Below are positions 16,705-25,033 of a DNA stretch of 64,000 bases, piece after piece. The translations under genes and the position numbers were made by a program. Source of the stretch: Pseudopedobacter sp035496935 (GTDB taxonomy: Bacteria > Bacteroidota > Bacteroidia > Sphingobacteriales > Sphingobacteriaceae); NCBI GenBank assembly GCA_035496935.1, contig DATJED010000014.1, forward strand, positions 248,001-312,000. Direction: 5' to 3'. The notes beneath the pieces were generated by a model. That model did not search any database. It had not been told where the DNA came from and saw nothing but the letters and a program-made list of their open reading frames with translations. Every line of letters begins with the position of its first letter. Position 1 is the first letter of the stretch.

Positions 16705-18597
16705 ATGAGGAGCAACAATAGGCTGAACAGTGGAATACCAATTTCCGTTTCATTAAATCCAACATTAGCTAGGGAAAATTTCGAGCCCAAAAAAACTTAT
16801 AGCAAAAAACGCTTATTTACAATTTCGGTCTTAGCTATTTTAATTGCTGGCTGCATAAGTATTATTGCCAAGTTGTTGATTTACCTTATCGACTTAATAA
16901 CCAACATTTCATTTTATGGGAATTTCTCTATAAATCCGTCGAGTCCACTCGATAATACATTGGGATTATTTGTAATTGCTATCCCCGCTATCGGCGGACT
17001 TATTGTAGGTTTGATGGCTTCTTATGGTTCGGTAGCCATCCGCGGACATGGCATCCCCGAAGCGATGGAGCAGATATTAACCAACCAAAGCAAAATTAAA
17101 CCCACCATTACTTATTTAAAACCACTTTCTGCCGCTATCGCTATTGGAACAGGTGGCCCTTTCGGCGCAGAAGGGCCAATTATAGCCACCGGCGGAGCTT
17201 TAGGTTCTACCTTAGGCCAGTTGCTCAAAATAACACATAACGAACGTAAAATACTATTGGCGGCCGGCGCTACGGCAGGAATGTCAGCGATTTTCGGAAG
17301 TCCAATTGCTTCCATCTTTTTAGCTATCGAATTATTGCTATTTGAATTTTCTCCACGTTCATTTATCCCGGTTGCGTTGGCTTGCATTACTGGTGCTACC
17401 GGGCATCACTTGCTGTTTGGGAGCGGTGTAGTTTTTCCAATGGAGGCCATAATTGCACCTGCATCCAACTCGGCACTTGGCTTTTATAGCATCATGGGAC
17501 TTGTGATTGGACTTTTGTCCGTGTTGGTCACAAAAATTGTTTACGCCATTGAAGATGGCTTTGAAAAACTACCCATCCATTGGGCTTGGTGGCCAGCAAT
17601 TGGTGGCTTAGTGGTGGGTATTGTGGGTTATTTTGCACCCCGCACTTTAGGGGTAGGCTATTATAATATTATCGATGTTCTTTCGGGAACAATGCCTTTC
17701 CAAATATTACTTTCACTTTGCTTATTAAAATTTATTTCCTGGGCGGTTTCTTTAGCCAGTGGTACATCAGGCGGTACGCTTGCGCCTTTATTAACTATCG
17801 GTGGCGCAATGGGCGCATTATTAGGATCGGTAATTATTTATTGGTTTCCTGCTTCTGGAATTAATATTCCGTTGGCGGTGTTGGTTGGTATGTCGGCTTT
17901 GTTTGCGGGAGCATCACGAGCGTATTTGACTTCTATCATATTTGCGCTTGAAACAACTGGGCAAACCAACGCCTTATTGCCTTTATTGGCAACTTGCACA
18001 GCCGCCTATTTTGTTTCTTATTTTATGATGGAGAATACCATTATGACAGAAAAAATCGCGAGGAAAGGAATTAAAACACCACATTCTTATCAGCCTGATA
18101 CTTTAGAGAAAGTAACCGTTGCCCAGGCACTTACGGACAAAGGAATGATTTTAAGCGAAGAAAACACTGTCGAAGAAGTACGGGAATGGCTAAATGAACA
18201 AGAGGAATACCCTTTAAATTATTTTATTATATCCAGCGATAAAGGAGAGTATAGAGGGATATTAAGTTCTTCGAATTTACTTAGCAACCATCATTCTCAA
18301 GACAAACAAATTGGAACCTTGATAAAGCGGAACAATATATATATCGGCCTAAATGAATCATTGCGAACAGCTTTGGAAACAATGGCGAAAGAAAATATTG
18401 ACGTACTGCCGGTAATTTCGGGCGAAAACAATGACATTGTCGGTGTGTTATCTTATCATGATATTATTGCAATATATAAGTACGATATTGATGAACATGT
18501 AAAGAAACAACCGAACATCTCGTTAAAAAGAAATGGTTTAAAAATATTATTACGCGGACAAAAAATTGTATCGGCTATTAAACGAAAAAACAAATAG
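16705..18597 (+). CDS. CLC-family chloride channel/antiporter with C-terminal CBS pair
   Basis: 630 residues. The N-terminal 440 residues carry the CLC helices with signature HGIPEAM (selectivity loop region), GTGGPFGAEGPII with the gating glutamate at Glu156, and GTSGGTLAPLLTIGGAMG. The C-terminal about 150 residues form two CBS domains (near ILSEENTVEEVREWL and ALETMAKENIDVLPVISG), which in this family bind adenine nucleotides. The protein moves chloride across the inner membrane; whether as channel or H+ antiporter cannot be settled here. The 170-bp leader has no fluoride-riboswitch match, and the GREGP-type filter is not that of fluoride-specific CLC-F proteins. Confidence 0.92.
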   Translation: MRSNNRLNSGIPISVSLNPTLARENFEPKKTYSKKRLFTISVLAILIAGCISIIAKLLIYLIDLITNISFYGNFSINPSSPLDNTLGLFVIAIPAIGGLIVGLMASYGSVAIRGHGIPEAMEQILTNQSKIKPTITYLKPLSAAIAIGTGGPFGAEGPIIATGGALGSTLGQLLKITHNERKILLAAGATAGMSAIFGSPIASIFLAIELLLFEFSPRSFIPVALACITGATGHHLLFGSGVVFPMEAIIAPASNSALGFYSIMGLVIGLLSVLVTKIVYAIEDGFEKLPIHWAWWPAIGGLVVGIVGYFAPRTLGVGYYNIIDVLSGTMPFQILLSLCLLKFISWAVSLASGTSGGTLAPLLTIGGAMGALLGSVIIYWFPASGINIPLAVLVGMSALFAGASRAYLTSIIFALETTGQTNALLPLLATCTAAYFVSYFMMENTIMTEKIARKGIKTPHSYQPDTLEKVTVAQALTDKGMILSEENTVEEVREWLNEQEEYPLNYFIISSDKGEYRGILSSSNLLSNHHSQDKQIGTLIKRNNIYIGLNESLRTALETMAKENIDVLPVISGENNDIVGVLSYHDIIAIYKYDIDEHVKKQPNISLKRNGLKILLRGQKIVSAIKRKNK

Positions 18598-18680
18598 TTG
18601 CCATAAAAAACTTCGAAATCGATTATTATAATCTCAAAGTAAACGCATACAATTAAGTGAGCTAATTAAAATACCTTTCC

Positions 18681-18688
18681 TATTTTTG
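18681..18688 (+). promoter_or_regulatory. -7 box directly in front of the start codon
   Basis: TATTTTTG matches TAnnTTTG and ends only 4 bp before the ATG at 18693. Transcription should start at about the A of the ATG, giving a leaderless message, or else the second in-frame ATG at 18726 is used. Confidence 0.45.
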
Positions 18689-18692
18689 CGCC

Positions 18693-19682
18693 ATGCCCGC
18701 ACAATTATATCATCCGTTCAAAAAAATGACTTTTGATAATTCGCACTGCTTTTTAAGTGGTGAAATTTTACCAAAAGACCAATCTTTTTTACCCGTTTTT
18801 GCCGATTGGCTTACAAAAAGTTACCAATTAAAAGAAATGCCTTTTAAAATGCTGGACGAAAGTACGCTGAGCTATGCGGATATTGTTTTGCCTTGTAGCA
18901 ATGCTGTTCGAGAAAAACTTGAAACGTTAGAAAAAACTATCCAAGAAGCTTTTGAAAATGGTTACAAAGCGGTAAAAAATTTAGATGAAGATTTGCTTTT
19001 TTTATGGGTAGGTAAAACTGTGTATGGTGTAATCTTCAAGGAAATTCAAGTTGCTATTAAACAGCAAAATACTTACGCAGAAGGTTTTAACATATCGCAA
19101 GGCTTAATTCATAAGTTTGGGATGTTGCATAGCATGTTGCAAAAAATCAATCGGCCGGTGACTTTTGAAGACTTTAGACCATACAGCTTATTTATTTGCC
19201 CAATAAAAAATGCAGAAAATGAATTTGCCTACCGCGATGAAATCAATACACTCAGTTTTTCTTTGCGGATAAAAGATTTCGGGATTTTAATGTGCCTGCA
19301 AGACAACGGTGCCAACAAAAGATACCACGAAGAACTATGGAACAAAATAGCAGGCAAAACTTTGCATCCCATCCAATTTGAGGAACTTTGCGCCAAACTT
19401 TTTTACTCGGCGTATTTATTTAACCGCTTGCCCGAATATCATATTATCCCAACGGAAGAACAAATTTTTATAGAAGCAATGCCTTTGCAAGGAATGAACG
19501 CTAAACCTATCTTTGATGATTGGCAGTTTAAAACTTACGGACAAGTGGTAGAAAACTTTTGGAAACGCTGGGGATTTTTGTTATTGGAAATTATTAAAAA
19601 TCCAGAAAAACCTATAAGCTATCTTTTTGATGATGAAGGAGATTTTAGGCCCGCGGAAACTATTGATTTAGTTTTAAGCTAG
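18693..19682 (+). CDS. Protein of unknown function
   Basis: 329 residues, soluble, no signal peptide and no membrane helix. I recognise no family. The N-terminus has a CFLSGE element, a helical middle (AVREKLETLEKTIQEAFENGYKAVKN) and an aromatic-rich C-terminus (NFWKRWGFLLLEIIKNP). The next in-frame ATG is codon 12 (MTFDNSHCF, at 18726), a plausible alternative start given the promoter position. It stands alone and converges on the MazG-like gene across a symmetric terminator. The length, the codon usage like its neighbours and the lack of a competing frame make it a real gene. Confidence 0.8.
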   Translation: MPAQLYHPFKKMTFDNSHCFLSGEILPKDQSFLPVFADWLTKSYQLKEMPFKMLDESTLSYADIVLPCSNAVREKLETLEKTIQEAFENGYKAVKNLDEDLLFLWVGKTVYGVIFKEIQVAIKQQNTYAEGFNISQGLIHKFGMLHSMLQKINRPVTFEDFRPYSLFICPIKNAENEFAYRDEINTLSFSLRIKDFGILMCLQDNGANKRYHEELWNKIAGKTLHPIQFEELCAKLFYSAYLFNRLPEYHIIPTEEQIFIEAMPLQGMNAKPIFDDWQFKTYGQVVENFWKRWGFLLLEIIKNPEKPISYLFDDEGDFRPAETIDLVLS

Positions 19683-19689
19683 CAGGTAA

Positions 19690-19720
19690 GACTTACGAAG
19701 TTTTTAAAACTTTGTAAGTC
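19690..19720. terminator. Bidirectional terminator hairpin
   Basis: A 31-nt near-perfect palindrome: GACTTACGAAGTTTT pairs with AAAACTTTGTAAGTC with one mismatch around a single central T. The stem ends in T and A runs suited to both directions, and it lies exactly between two convergent genes. Confidence 0.65.
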
Positions 19721-19726
19721 TGTAAA

Positions 19727-20053
19727 CTATTTCAATTTCTCATTATTTTGATGCCTTGTTGCATCTCTGATAGATTTTTTATCCAAATTTTTATTGAGCG
19801 CATCGGTTAAATCAATTCCGGTTTGGTTGGCCAGGCAAATCAGTACAAAAAGCACATCCGCCATTTCATCGGCGAGGTTTACTTCCTCATCAGATTTTTT
19901 GAAAGATTGTTCACCATATTTCCTGGCCATTATGCGGGCAACCTCTCCTACTTCTTCCATTAAAATAGCGGTATTGGTTAATTCGTTAAAATAACGGACA
20001 CCGGTGGTGTTAATCCACTCATCTACCAATTGCTGGGCTTCTTTAATTGTCAT
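19727..20053 (-). CDS. MazG-like nucleotide pyrophosphohydrolase
   Basis: 108 residues from the ATG at 20053 (MTIKEAQQLVDEW). A longer frame to 20104 overlaps dtd and was rejected; the chosen start lies 4 bp after the dtd stop codon. The all-alpha NTP-PPase motifs are clear: EEVGEVARI (metal-binding EExxE) and LADEMADVLFVL (ExxD). Such enzymes hydrolyse non-canonical or damaged nucleoside triphosphates to monophosphate and pyrophosphate. It is the second gene of a dtd-MazG pair. Confidence 0.88.
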   Translation of the reverse strand: MTIKEAQQLVDEWINTTGVRYFNELTNTAILMEEVGEVARIMARKYGEQSFKKSDEEVNLADEMADVLFVLICLANQTGIDLTDALNKNLDKKSIRDATRHQNNEKLK

Positions 20054-20057
20054 AGGC

Positions 20058-20510
20058 TTATTCTTTATTTTTTGTATCAATGGTAATGGTAACCGGACCA
20101 TCATTTATCAAACTAATTTTCATATCGGCACCAAAAATTCCGGTTGCTATTTTTTTACCAACTAATTGCTGTAGTTGCAAAATCATCTTTTCGTAAAGTG
20201 GAATGGCAGTATCAGGTTTTGCAGCGTTTATAAAAGATGGTCGGTTACCTTTTTTCGTTTGTGCAAATAAAGTGAACTGAGAAATCAGCAAAATATTTCC
20301 GTCAATATCCATTAAAGATTTATTCATTAAACCGGCATCATCGTTAAAAACCCGAAGGTTCACAATTTTTTGCGCCAGCCAAATTAAATCTTCATCGGTA
20401 TCTTCGGCGCAAACTCCCAAAAGAATTAAATAGCCATTTGTGATTTCTCCGGTTATTTTACCTTCAACTACGCATTTTGCCTCGGTTACTCGCTGAATTA
20501 CTGCTCTCAT
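20058..20510 (-). CDS. dtd: D-aminoacyl-tRNA deacylase
   Basis: 150 residues, full family length. DTD removes D-amino acids (and glycine mischarged on tRNA-Ala) from tRNA as a homodimer in the cytoplasm. The start MRAVIQRV is invariant in the family, and the two active-site signatures are present: SQFTLFA in the middle and NDGPVTI near the C-terminus (the cross-subunit Gly-cisPro motif GP). It overlaps nothing and precedes the MazG-like gene by 4 bp, so they are probably cotranscribed. Confidence 0.95.
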   Translation of the reverse strand: MRAVIQRVTEAKCVVEGKITGEITNGYLILLGVCAEDTDEDLIWLAQKIVNLRVFNDDAGLMNKSLMDIDGNILLISQFTLFAQTKKGNRPSFINAAKPDTAIPLYEKMILQLQQLVGKKIATGIFGADMKISLINDGPVTITIDTKNKE

Positions 20511-20577
20511 TTAATATTCAATATGATTTTATTTTCCGAAAAGCGATAAAGGTAAATCAAAATACTAATTTTAAAAA

Positions 20578-20644
20578 GGATTTGCGCTAACGATTGAAGT
20601 GGCATCCTTTTTTGTTTTCGCAAAAAAGATATAACGGAAAGCGT
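20578..20644 (+). repeat. Dispersed structured repeat, second copy of the TTTGCGYTAACGAT family
   Basis: Starts GGATTTGCGCTAACGATTG and continues into ATCCTTTTTTG, a short loop, and CAAAAAAGAT, an almost perfect hairpin, ending AACGGAAAGCG, whose GCG end can pair with the CGC near the left end. The 5' part is shared with 9873-9902. Confidence 0.5.
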
Positions 20645-20693
20645 GTTTAAGTGCCCTAAAATATCAGGAAATTATATTAAGTCTAAAAATTCA

Positions 20694-20710
20694 ATAAATC
20701 GACGATTTAT
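20694..20710. repeat. Perfect 8-1-8 palindrome
   Basis: ATAAATCG-A-CGATTTAT. It abuts the next repeat at 20711 and could be part of the same composite element or a protein-binding site. Confidence 0.5.
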
Positions 20711-20741
20711 ATGTGAGATGTCTCCTATCGTCGACATGACG
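20711..20741 (-). repeat. CGTCATNTCGA-family repeat, single copy
   Basis: On the minus strand it reads CGTCATGTCGACGATAGG followed by AGACATCTCACAT. It is the same family as the inverted pair at 27385-27478 and the related copy at 56586-56650. Confidence 0.55.
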
Positions 20742-20756
20742 GGGTTGTTAAACAAA

Positions 20757-20789
20757 AATAGGCCACCCTTTTATCAAGAGCAGCCTATT
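20757..20789 (-). terminator. Terminator of the sigma-factor transcript
   Basis: On the minus strand AATAGGC pairs with GCCTATT around a long loop, followed by TTTTTG. It lies 18 bp after the stop of the 63-residue gene, closing the ECF operon. Confidence 0.6.
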
Positions 20790-20807
20790 TAGCTTTGAAA
20801 ACTTTTG

Positions 20808-20999
20808 TTATAACGACTTGGAAAAAGCCAAAATACGGTTAACCGTTTCATCAGACGGGGTTTTAACTAATTGGTTTAAAGCTGGCTTCAAACTTTCAAA
20901 AAAAACTGAGTCTTCAATAGTGAGCATGTTAACTGTGTTTTGCGATTTTTCATCGTTATTAACAATCGAATTTAAAGTAGGAGTAAGCGTTTCCATCAT
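20808..20999 (-). CDS. 63-residue protein downstream of an ECF sigma factor
   Basis: Small acidic protein with no cysteines, no signal peptide and no membrane helix. Two amphipathic segments are visible (TIEDSVFFESLKPALNQLV and DETVNRILAFSKSL). The start is one of two adjacent ATG codons (MMETL). It follows the sigma-factor gene by 78 bp in the same direction and is itself followed by a terminator, so it is probably the last gene of that transcript. No family recognised; a role in controlling or serving the sigma factor is only suggested by position. Confidence 0.65.
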   Translation of the reverse strand: MMETLTPTLNSIVNNDEKSQNTVNMLTIEDSVFFESLKPALNQLVKTPSDETVNRILAFSKSL

Positions 21000-21077
21000 A
21001 AGCTGTTTTAAAGTTTAATTAAGATAGAAACGCAAACTCTTTTGTAATAGTATTCAATTGTGTAATTAAAACACGAA

Positions 21078-21665
21078 CTATGATGCTTTTAAAATCAGTT
21101 CTTTATTCGTCATCATTTTCCTGAGGTTATTAAGGGCGTAACGCATCCTGCCCAAAGCGGTATTAATGCTTACGTTTGTTAAATCCGCTATTTCCTTAAA
21201 GCTTAAATCGCCATAATGGCGCATAATTAATACTTCTTTTTGTTCCGAGGGCAGATAATGGATTAGTTTTTTCAAATCATCATGCGTTTGCTGTTTCACC
21301 ATTTTCTCCTCAATACTTTCATCGTGGATGCCTAAAACATCAAAAATATCGAAGCCATCAGAATTCGTAATGGTTGGGTTTCTTTTTTCTTTCCTAAAAT
21401 GGTCGATCACCAAATTATGCCCAATACGCAATACCCAAGGTAAAAACTTGCCTTCTTCGTTATATTTTCCGGCTTTAAGCGTTCTAATTACTTTAATAAA
21501 AGTGTCCTGGAAAATATCTTCAGCTAAATATTCGTCTTTAACCAAAAGGTATATGGAGGTATAAATGCGTGATTTGTGTCTGGAAATCAGCTCAGAAAGA
21601 GCCAATTCTGTTCCCTTAATATAAAGGTGTACCAGTTCTTGGTCTGTTTTTTCTTGAAAGCTCAT
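21078..21665 (-). CDS. RNA polymerase sigma factor, ECF type
   Basis: 195 residues. Region 2 is recognisable from residue 20 to 95 (LISRHKSRIYTSIYLLVKD, then AEDIFQDTFIKV and LPWVLRIGHNLVIDHFRK), and region 4 from about 128 (LPSEQKEVLIMRHYGDLSFKEIA, then NVSINTALGRMRYAL). It directs RNA polymerase to a specific promoter set. No anti-sigma factor of the FecR or zinc-binding type is adjacent, which sets it apart from SusC/TonB-linked ECF systems. An AGGATC sequence 7 bp before the ATG may bind ribosomes. Confidence 0.92.
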   Translation of the reverse strand: MSFQEKTDQELVHLYIKGTELALSELISRHKSRIYTSIYLLVKDEYLAEDIFQDTFIKVIRTLKAGKYNEEGKFLPWVLRIGHNLVIDHFRKEKRNPTITNSDGFDIFDVLGIHDESIEEKMVKQQTHDDLKKLIHYLPSEQKEVLIMRHYGDLSFKEIADLTNVSINTALGRMRYALNNLRKMMTNKELILKAS

Positions 21666-22037
21666 AATAGATCCTACTTTAAATTGTGAGTTATTAATTT
21701 ATTTAAGTAGTGTTTTTATCTATATGCTTTCTCCTTTTTTTATAAACTGTTTATCAAATGAAATGATAATTTTATTAAAATCAAAATAATTAACCTGTTT
21801 TAACCTAGTCCAAAAGTTTAGCCAGAACAAAATAACTTTGCAATGGTAACTTATAAAACGACAATTTGACCGCCTTAACCTTAATATACGAATTATATTA
21901 TCAATTAGATACAATATTTTAAGATTTGTTAAAACAGGTTCATTTTATAATGAAATACGTATATTATAGTTTAATAGACTTATTTTTGCGACGAAAGTTT
22001 AATTGAGGTTGGGATTAGCAAGAGAATTGCAGAGGGA
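21666..22037. other. AT-rich spacer between the sigma factor and uvrA
   Basis: 372 bp between divergent genes. It holds two plus-strand TAnnTTTG boxes, TAACTTTG at 21833-21840 and TATTTTTG at 21981-21988, of which the second is nearer uvrA. A 64-codon minus-strand frame at 21720-21914 has an unlikely composition and is not called. I see no repeat of the families found in other spacers. Confidence 0.5.
21981..21988 (+). promoter_or_regulatory. Bacteroidota -7 box for uvrA
   Basis: TATTTTTG, matching TAnnTTTG, 49 bp before the uvrA ATG. I see no LexA-type palindrome nearby. Confidence 0.45.
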
Positions 22038-24836
22038 ATGACAATGAAAGAAGAAATAGATCCGCAAAAAAACATAATTATAAAGGGCGCTAGGGTGCAT
22101 AACCTTAAAAATATTGACGTTGCCATCCCTAAAAATAAACTGGTTGTGATTACCGGAATGTCTGGCTCGGGAAAATCATCGATAGCATTTGATACGCTTT
22201 ATGCCGAGGGACAAAGACGTTATGTAGAAAGCTTATCTTCATACGCTCGTCAGTTTATGGGCCGTATGAACAAGCCCGATGTTGATTATATTAAAGGTAT
22301 TGCACCGGCAATCGCTATCGAGCAGAAAGTAATTACCTCCAACCCACGTTCAACTGTTGGTACTTCTACCGAAATTTACGATTATCTGAAGTTACTTTTC
22401 AGCCGGATTGGGAAAACCATTTCACCAATATCTGGCAAAGTGGTAAAAAAAGATTCTGTTACGGATGTGGTAAATTACCTTACAGAACTGCCAGAAGAAA
22501 GTGTGACTACTATTTTATGTCCGCTTTATCCGCACAACAACCGCACTTTAAAAGAAGAATTGGCTGTATTGCTACAAAAAGGTTTCTCCAGAATTGTGTT
22601 GAACGATGAGATTAGAAAAGTGGAAGATGTTTTGGAGGATAAAAGTGTTGAAAACAAAGAAATTGAGGATGAACATAAACTGCTGATTTTAATTGACAGA
22701 ATTGTTACCAATCAAGAGGACGAGACTTTAAGCCGAATGGCAGATTCTGTACAGACCGCTTTTTTTGAAGGAAAAGGCGATTGTTATGTGGAGTTTGAAG
22801 GCAAACGCAAACATTTTTCGGACAGGTTTGAGCTCGACGGAATTAAGTTTGAAGAGCCTACCCCAAACTTTTTCAGCTTTAACAACCCTTATGGCGCCTG
22901 CCCAAAATGCGAAGGTTTCGGTAGGGTTTTAGGAATTGATGAGGATTTGGTAATTCCAGATAAATCAAAATCTATTTACGATGGCGCTATTGCACCTTGG
23001 CGTGGCGAAAAAATGAGAGAATGGTTGGATGAACTCATTAAACATTCTTCGAAGTTTGATTTTCCCATTCATCGCCCCGTAAGTCAGTTAACAAATGCAG
23101 AACGCAAATTGCTTTGGAAAGGCAACAAATATTTTAAAGGGCTAGATGCATTTTTTGTTTACTTAGAGGAACAAACTTACAAAATCCAGTACCGCGTGAT
23201 GCTTTCGCGTTATCGTGGAAAAACCAACTGCCCGGATTGTTTGGGAAGCCGTTTACGTCCTGACGCTACTTATGTGAAAGTTGCGGAGCATTCCATTACT
23301 GATTTGGTTTTGATGCCCTTGAAAGAACTACTTCCGTTTTTCGAAAACATAAAATTGGATGAACGCGACCAAAAAATAGCGAAACGTTTGTTATTGGAAA
23401 TTACGAATAGGATTTTGTTTTTGAACGAGGTTGGCTTAGGTTATTTAACGTTGAACAGGCTGTCAAACACTTTATCGGGCGGAGAATCGCAACGGATTAA
23501 CTTGGCTACTTCTTTAGGCAGTTCTTTGGTAGGTTCTGTTTATGTTTTAGATGAACCGAGCATCGGCTTGCACCCTAAAGACACCAACCGTTTAATTGGC
23601 GTATTGAAATCTTTAAGAGATGTTGGTAACACCGTTTTAGTGGTAGAACACGAAGAAGAAATGATGCAAGCCGCCGATCATTTAATTGATATTGGCCCCG
23701 AAGCAGGAACTTTAGGTGGTGAGCTGATTTTCGCTGGTACTTACGATGAGATTTTAACTGATAAAAAAAGCTTAACCGGCAAATATTTAAGCGGAAGGGA
23801 AAATATCGAAATCCCAAAAAGCAGAAGAAAGCCTATTGAATTTATAGAAATTAAAGGCGCAAGAGAAAACAACCTCCAAAATATTGATGTCAAGTTCCCC
23901 TTAAATGTGCTTTGTGCGGTTACAGGTGTTTCTGGCTCTGGGAAAACATCTTTGGTAAAACGGATTTTATTGCCTGCTTTACAGAAAACTTTGGGCAATT
24001 ATTCCGGTGAGCAAACTGGTGCTTATGACGGAATTGACGGCGCTGTAAACGAAATCACGGCAGTAGAAATGGTGGATCAAAATCCAATTGGGAGGTCTTC
24101 ACGTTCAAATCCGGTGACTTATGTTAAAGCTTGGGACGAAATCCGCTCATTGTACGCGTCACAGGCATCGGCGAAAGCTGGTGGATTAAAACCTGCTGCA
24201 TTTTCTTTTAACGTTGAAGGCGGCAGATGCGATGTTTGCCAGGGCGAAGGCGAAGTGAAAATTGAAATGCAGTTTATGGCTGATATTTATTTGCCTTGCG
24301 AAGCTTGTAACGGAAAACGCTTTAAACAGCATGTGCTAGACGTTACTTATAAAGACAAAAACGTTTCAGAAGTGCTGGAAATGACGATTGATGAAGCATT
24401 GGATTTCTTTAAGTCCGAGCCAAAAATTACCGCCAAGTTACAACCACTGGTTGATGTAGGTTTGGGATATGTTCATTTGGGGCAATCGTCAAATACTTTA
24501 TCCGGCGGTGAAGCACAACGAATTAAATTGGCGTCTTTTTTAATTAAAGGCAACAATAGCTCTAAAACATTATTTATTTTTGACGAGCCAACCACTGGTT
24601 TGCACTTCCACGATATTAAAAAGCTGCTGAAATCTTTTGAAGCTTTAATTGAACAGGGAAACACCATTATTGTTATTGAACACAATATGGATGTAGTAAA
24701 ATGTGCCGATTGGGTGATTGACATTGGCCCGGAAGGTGGAAACGAAGGCGGAAAACTGGTTTTTGAGGGAACGCCGGAAGGTTTGGCTCGGGATAAAGAG
24801 TCTTATACTGGAAAATATTTGGCAGGAAGGTTATAA
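22038..24836 (+). CDS. uvrA: Excinuclease ABC subunit A
   Basis: 932 residues, full length. UvrA is the damage-scanning ATPase of nucleotide excision repair and works as a dimer with UvrB. It has two ABC ATPase halves: Walker A GMSGSGKSS at residues 40-48 and GVSGSGKTS near 635, each with its signature (NTLSGGESQR and NTLSGGEAQR). The structural zinc modules are present as CPKCEGFG and CPDCLGSR in the first half and CDVCQGEGE with CEACNGKR in the second. A GAGGG before ATGACAATG supports this start. Confidence 0.96.
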   Translation: MTMKEEIDPQKNIIIKGARVHNLKNIDVAIPKNKLVVITGMSGSGKSSIAFDTLYAEGQRRYVESLSSYARQFMGRMNKPDVDYIKGIAPAIAIEQKVITSNPRSTVGTSTEIYDYLKLLFSRIGKTISPISGKVVKKDSVTDVVNYLTELPEESVTTILCPLYPHNNRTLKEELAVLLQKGFSRIVLNDEIRKVEDVLEDKSVENKEIEDEHKLLILIDRIVTNQEDETLSRMADSVQTAFFEGKGDCYVEFEGKRKHFSDRFELDGIKFEEPTPNFFSFNNPYGACPKCEGFGRVLGIDEDLVIPDKSKSIYDGAIAPWRGEKMREWLDELIKHSSKFDFPIHRPVSQLTNAERKLLWKGNKYFKGLDAFFVYLEEQTYKIQYRVMLSRYRGKTNCPDCLGSRLRPDATYVKVAEHSITDLVLMPLKELLPFFENIKLDERDQKIAKRLLLEITNRILFLNEVGLGYLTLNRLSNTLSGGESQRINLATSLGSSLVGSVYVLDEPSIGLHPKDTNRLIGVLKSLRDVGNTVLVVEHEEEMMQAADHLIDIGPEAGTLGGELIFAGTYDEILTDKKSLTGKYLSGRENIEIPKSRRKPIEFIEIKGARENNLQNIDVKFPLNVLCAVTGVSGSGKTSLVKRILLPALQKTLGNYSGEQTGAYDGIDGAVNEITAVEMVDQNPIGRSSRSNPVTYVKAWDEIRSLYASQASAKAGGLKPAAFSFNVEGGRCDVCQGEGEVKIEMQFMADIYLPCEACNGKRFKQHVLDVTYKDKNVSEVLEMTIDEALDFFKSEPKITAKLQPLVDVGLGYVHLGQSSNTLSGGEAQRIKLASFLIKGNNSSKTLFIFDEPTTGLHFHDIKKLLKSFEALIEQGNTIIVIEHNMDVVKCADWVIDIGPEGGNEGGKLVFEGTPEGLARDKESYTGKYLAGRL

Positions 24837-24838
24837 AA

Positions 24839-24886
24839 AGTCCATCATCCAGATCGATAGTCCATAGTCTGTGAGTATGACTTGTG
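24839..24886. repeat. Degenerate heptad array, AGTCCAT type
   Basis: AGTCCAT at 24839-24845 and 24859-24865, the second followed in register by AGTCTGT, GAGTATG and ACTTGTG. The array starts right after the uvrA stop codon. It is the weakest of the arrays. Confidence 0.4.
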
Positions 24887-24945
24887 AATACGATTGAGAA
24901 ATGGGATAATATAATCTAAGCACAAACAAGAAGCAGAGCCGTTTG

Positions 24946-25004
24946 TCATGCTGAGCGGAGTCGAAGCGTAAGCCTAACGCTCCCCTTCGACTCCGCTCAG
25001 GGAG
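24946..25004. repeat. Long inverted repeat, CTGAGCGGAGTCGAAG arms
   Basis: A perfect 16-bp arm at 24951-24966 pairs with its complement at 24985-25000 across an 18-nt spacer; flanking GTCA and GGAGAC extend the symmetry imperfectly. I know this arm sequence as a frequent dispersed element in Bacteroidota spacers. It could also act as a terminator for uvrA, but no T-run follows. Confidence 0.65.
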
Positions 25005-25033
25005 ACACCCAACATAAATGAACTAAAAGATCA

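Noticed and set aside
21720..21914. 64-codon minus-strand open frame upstream of the sigma factor
   Set aside because: AT-rich spacer sequence with no ribosome binding site and an implausible composition; it also covers likely promoter sequence.
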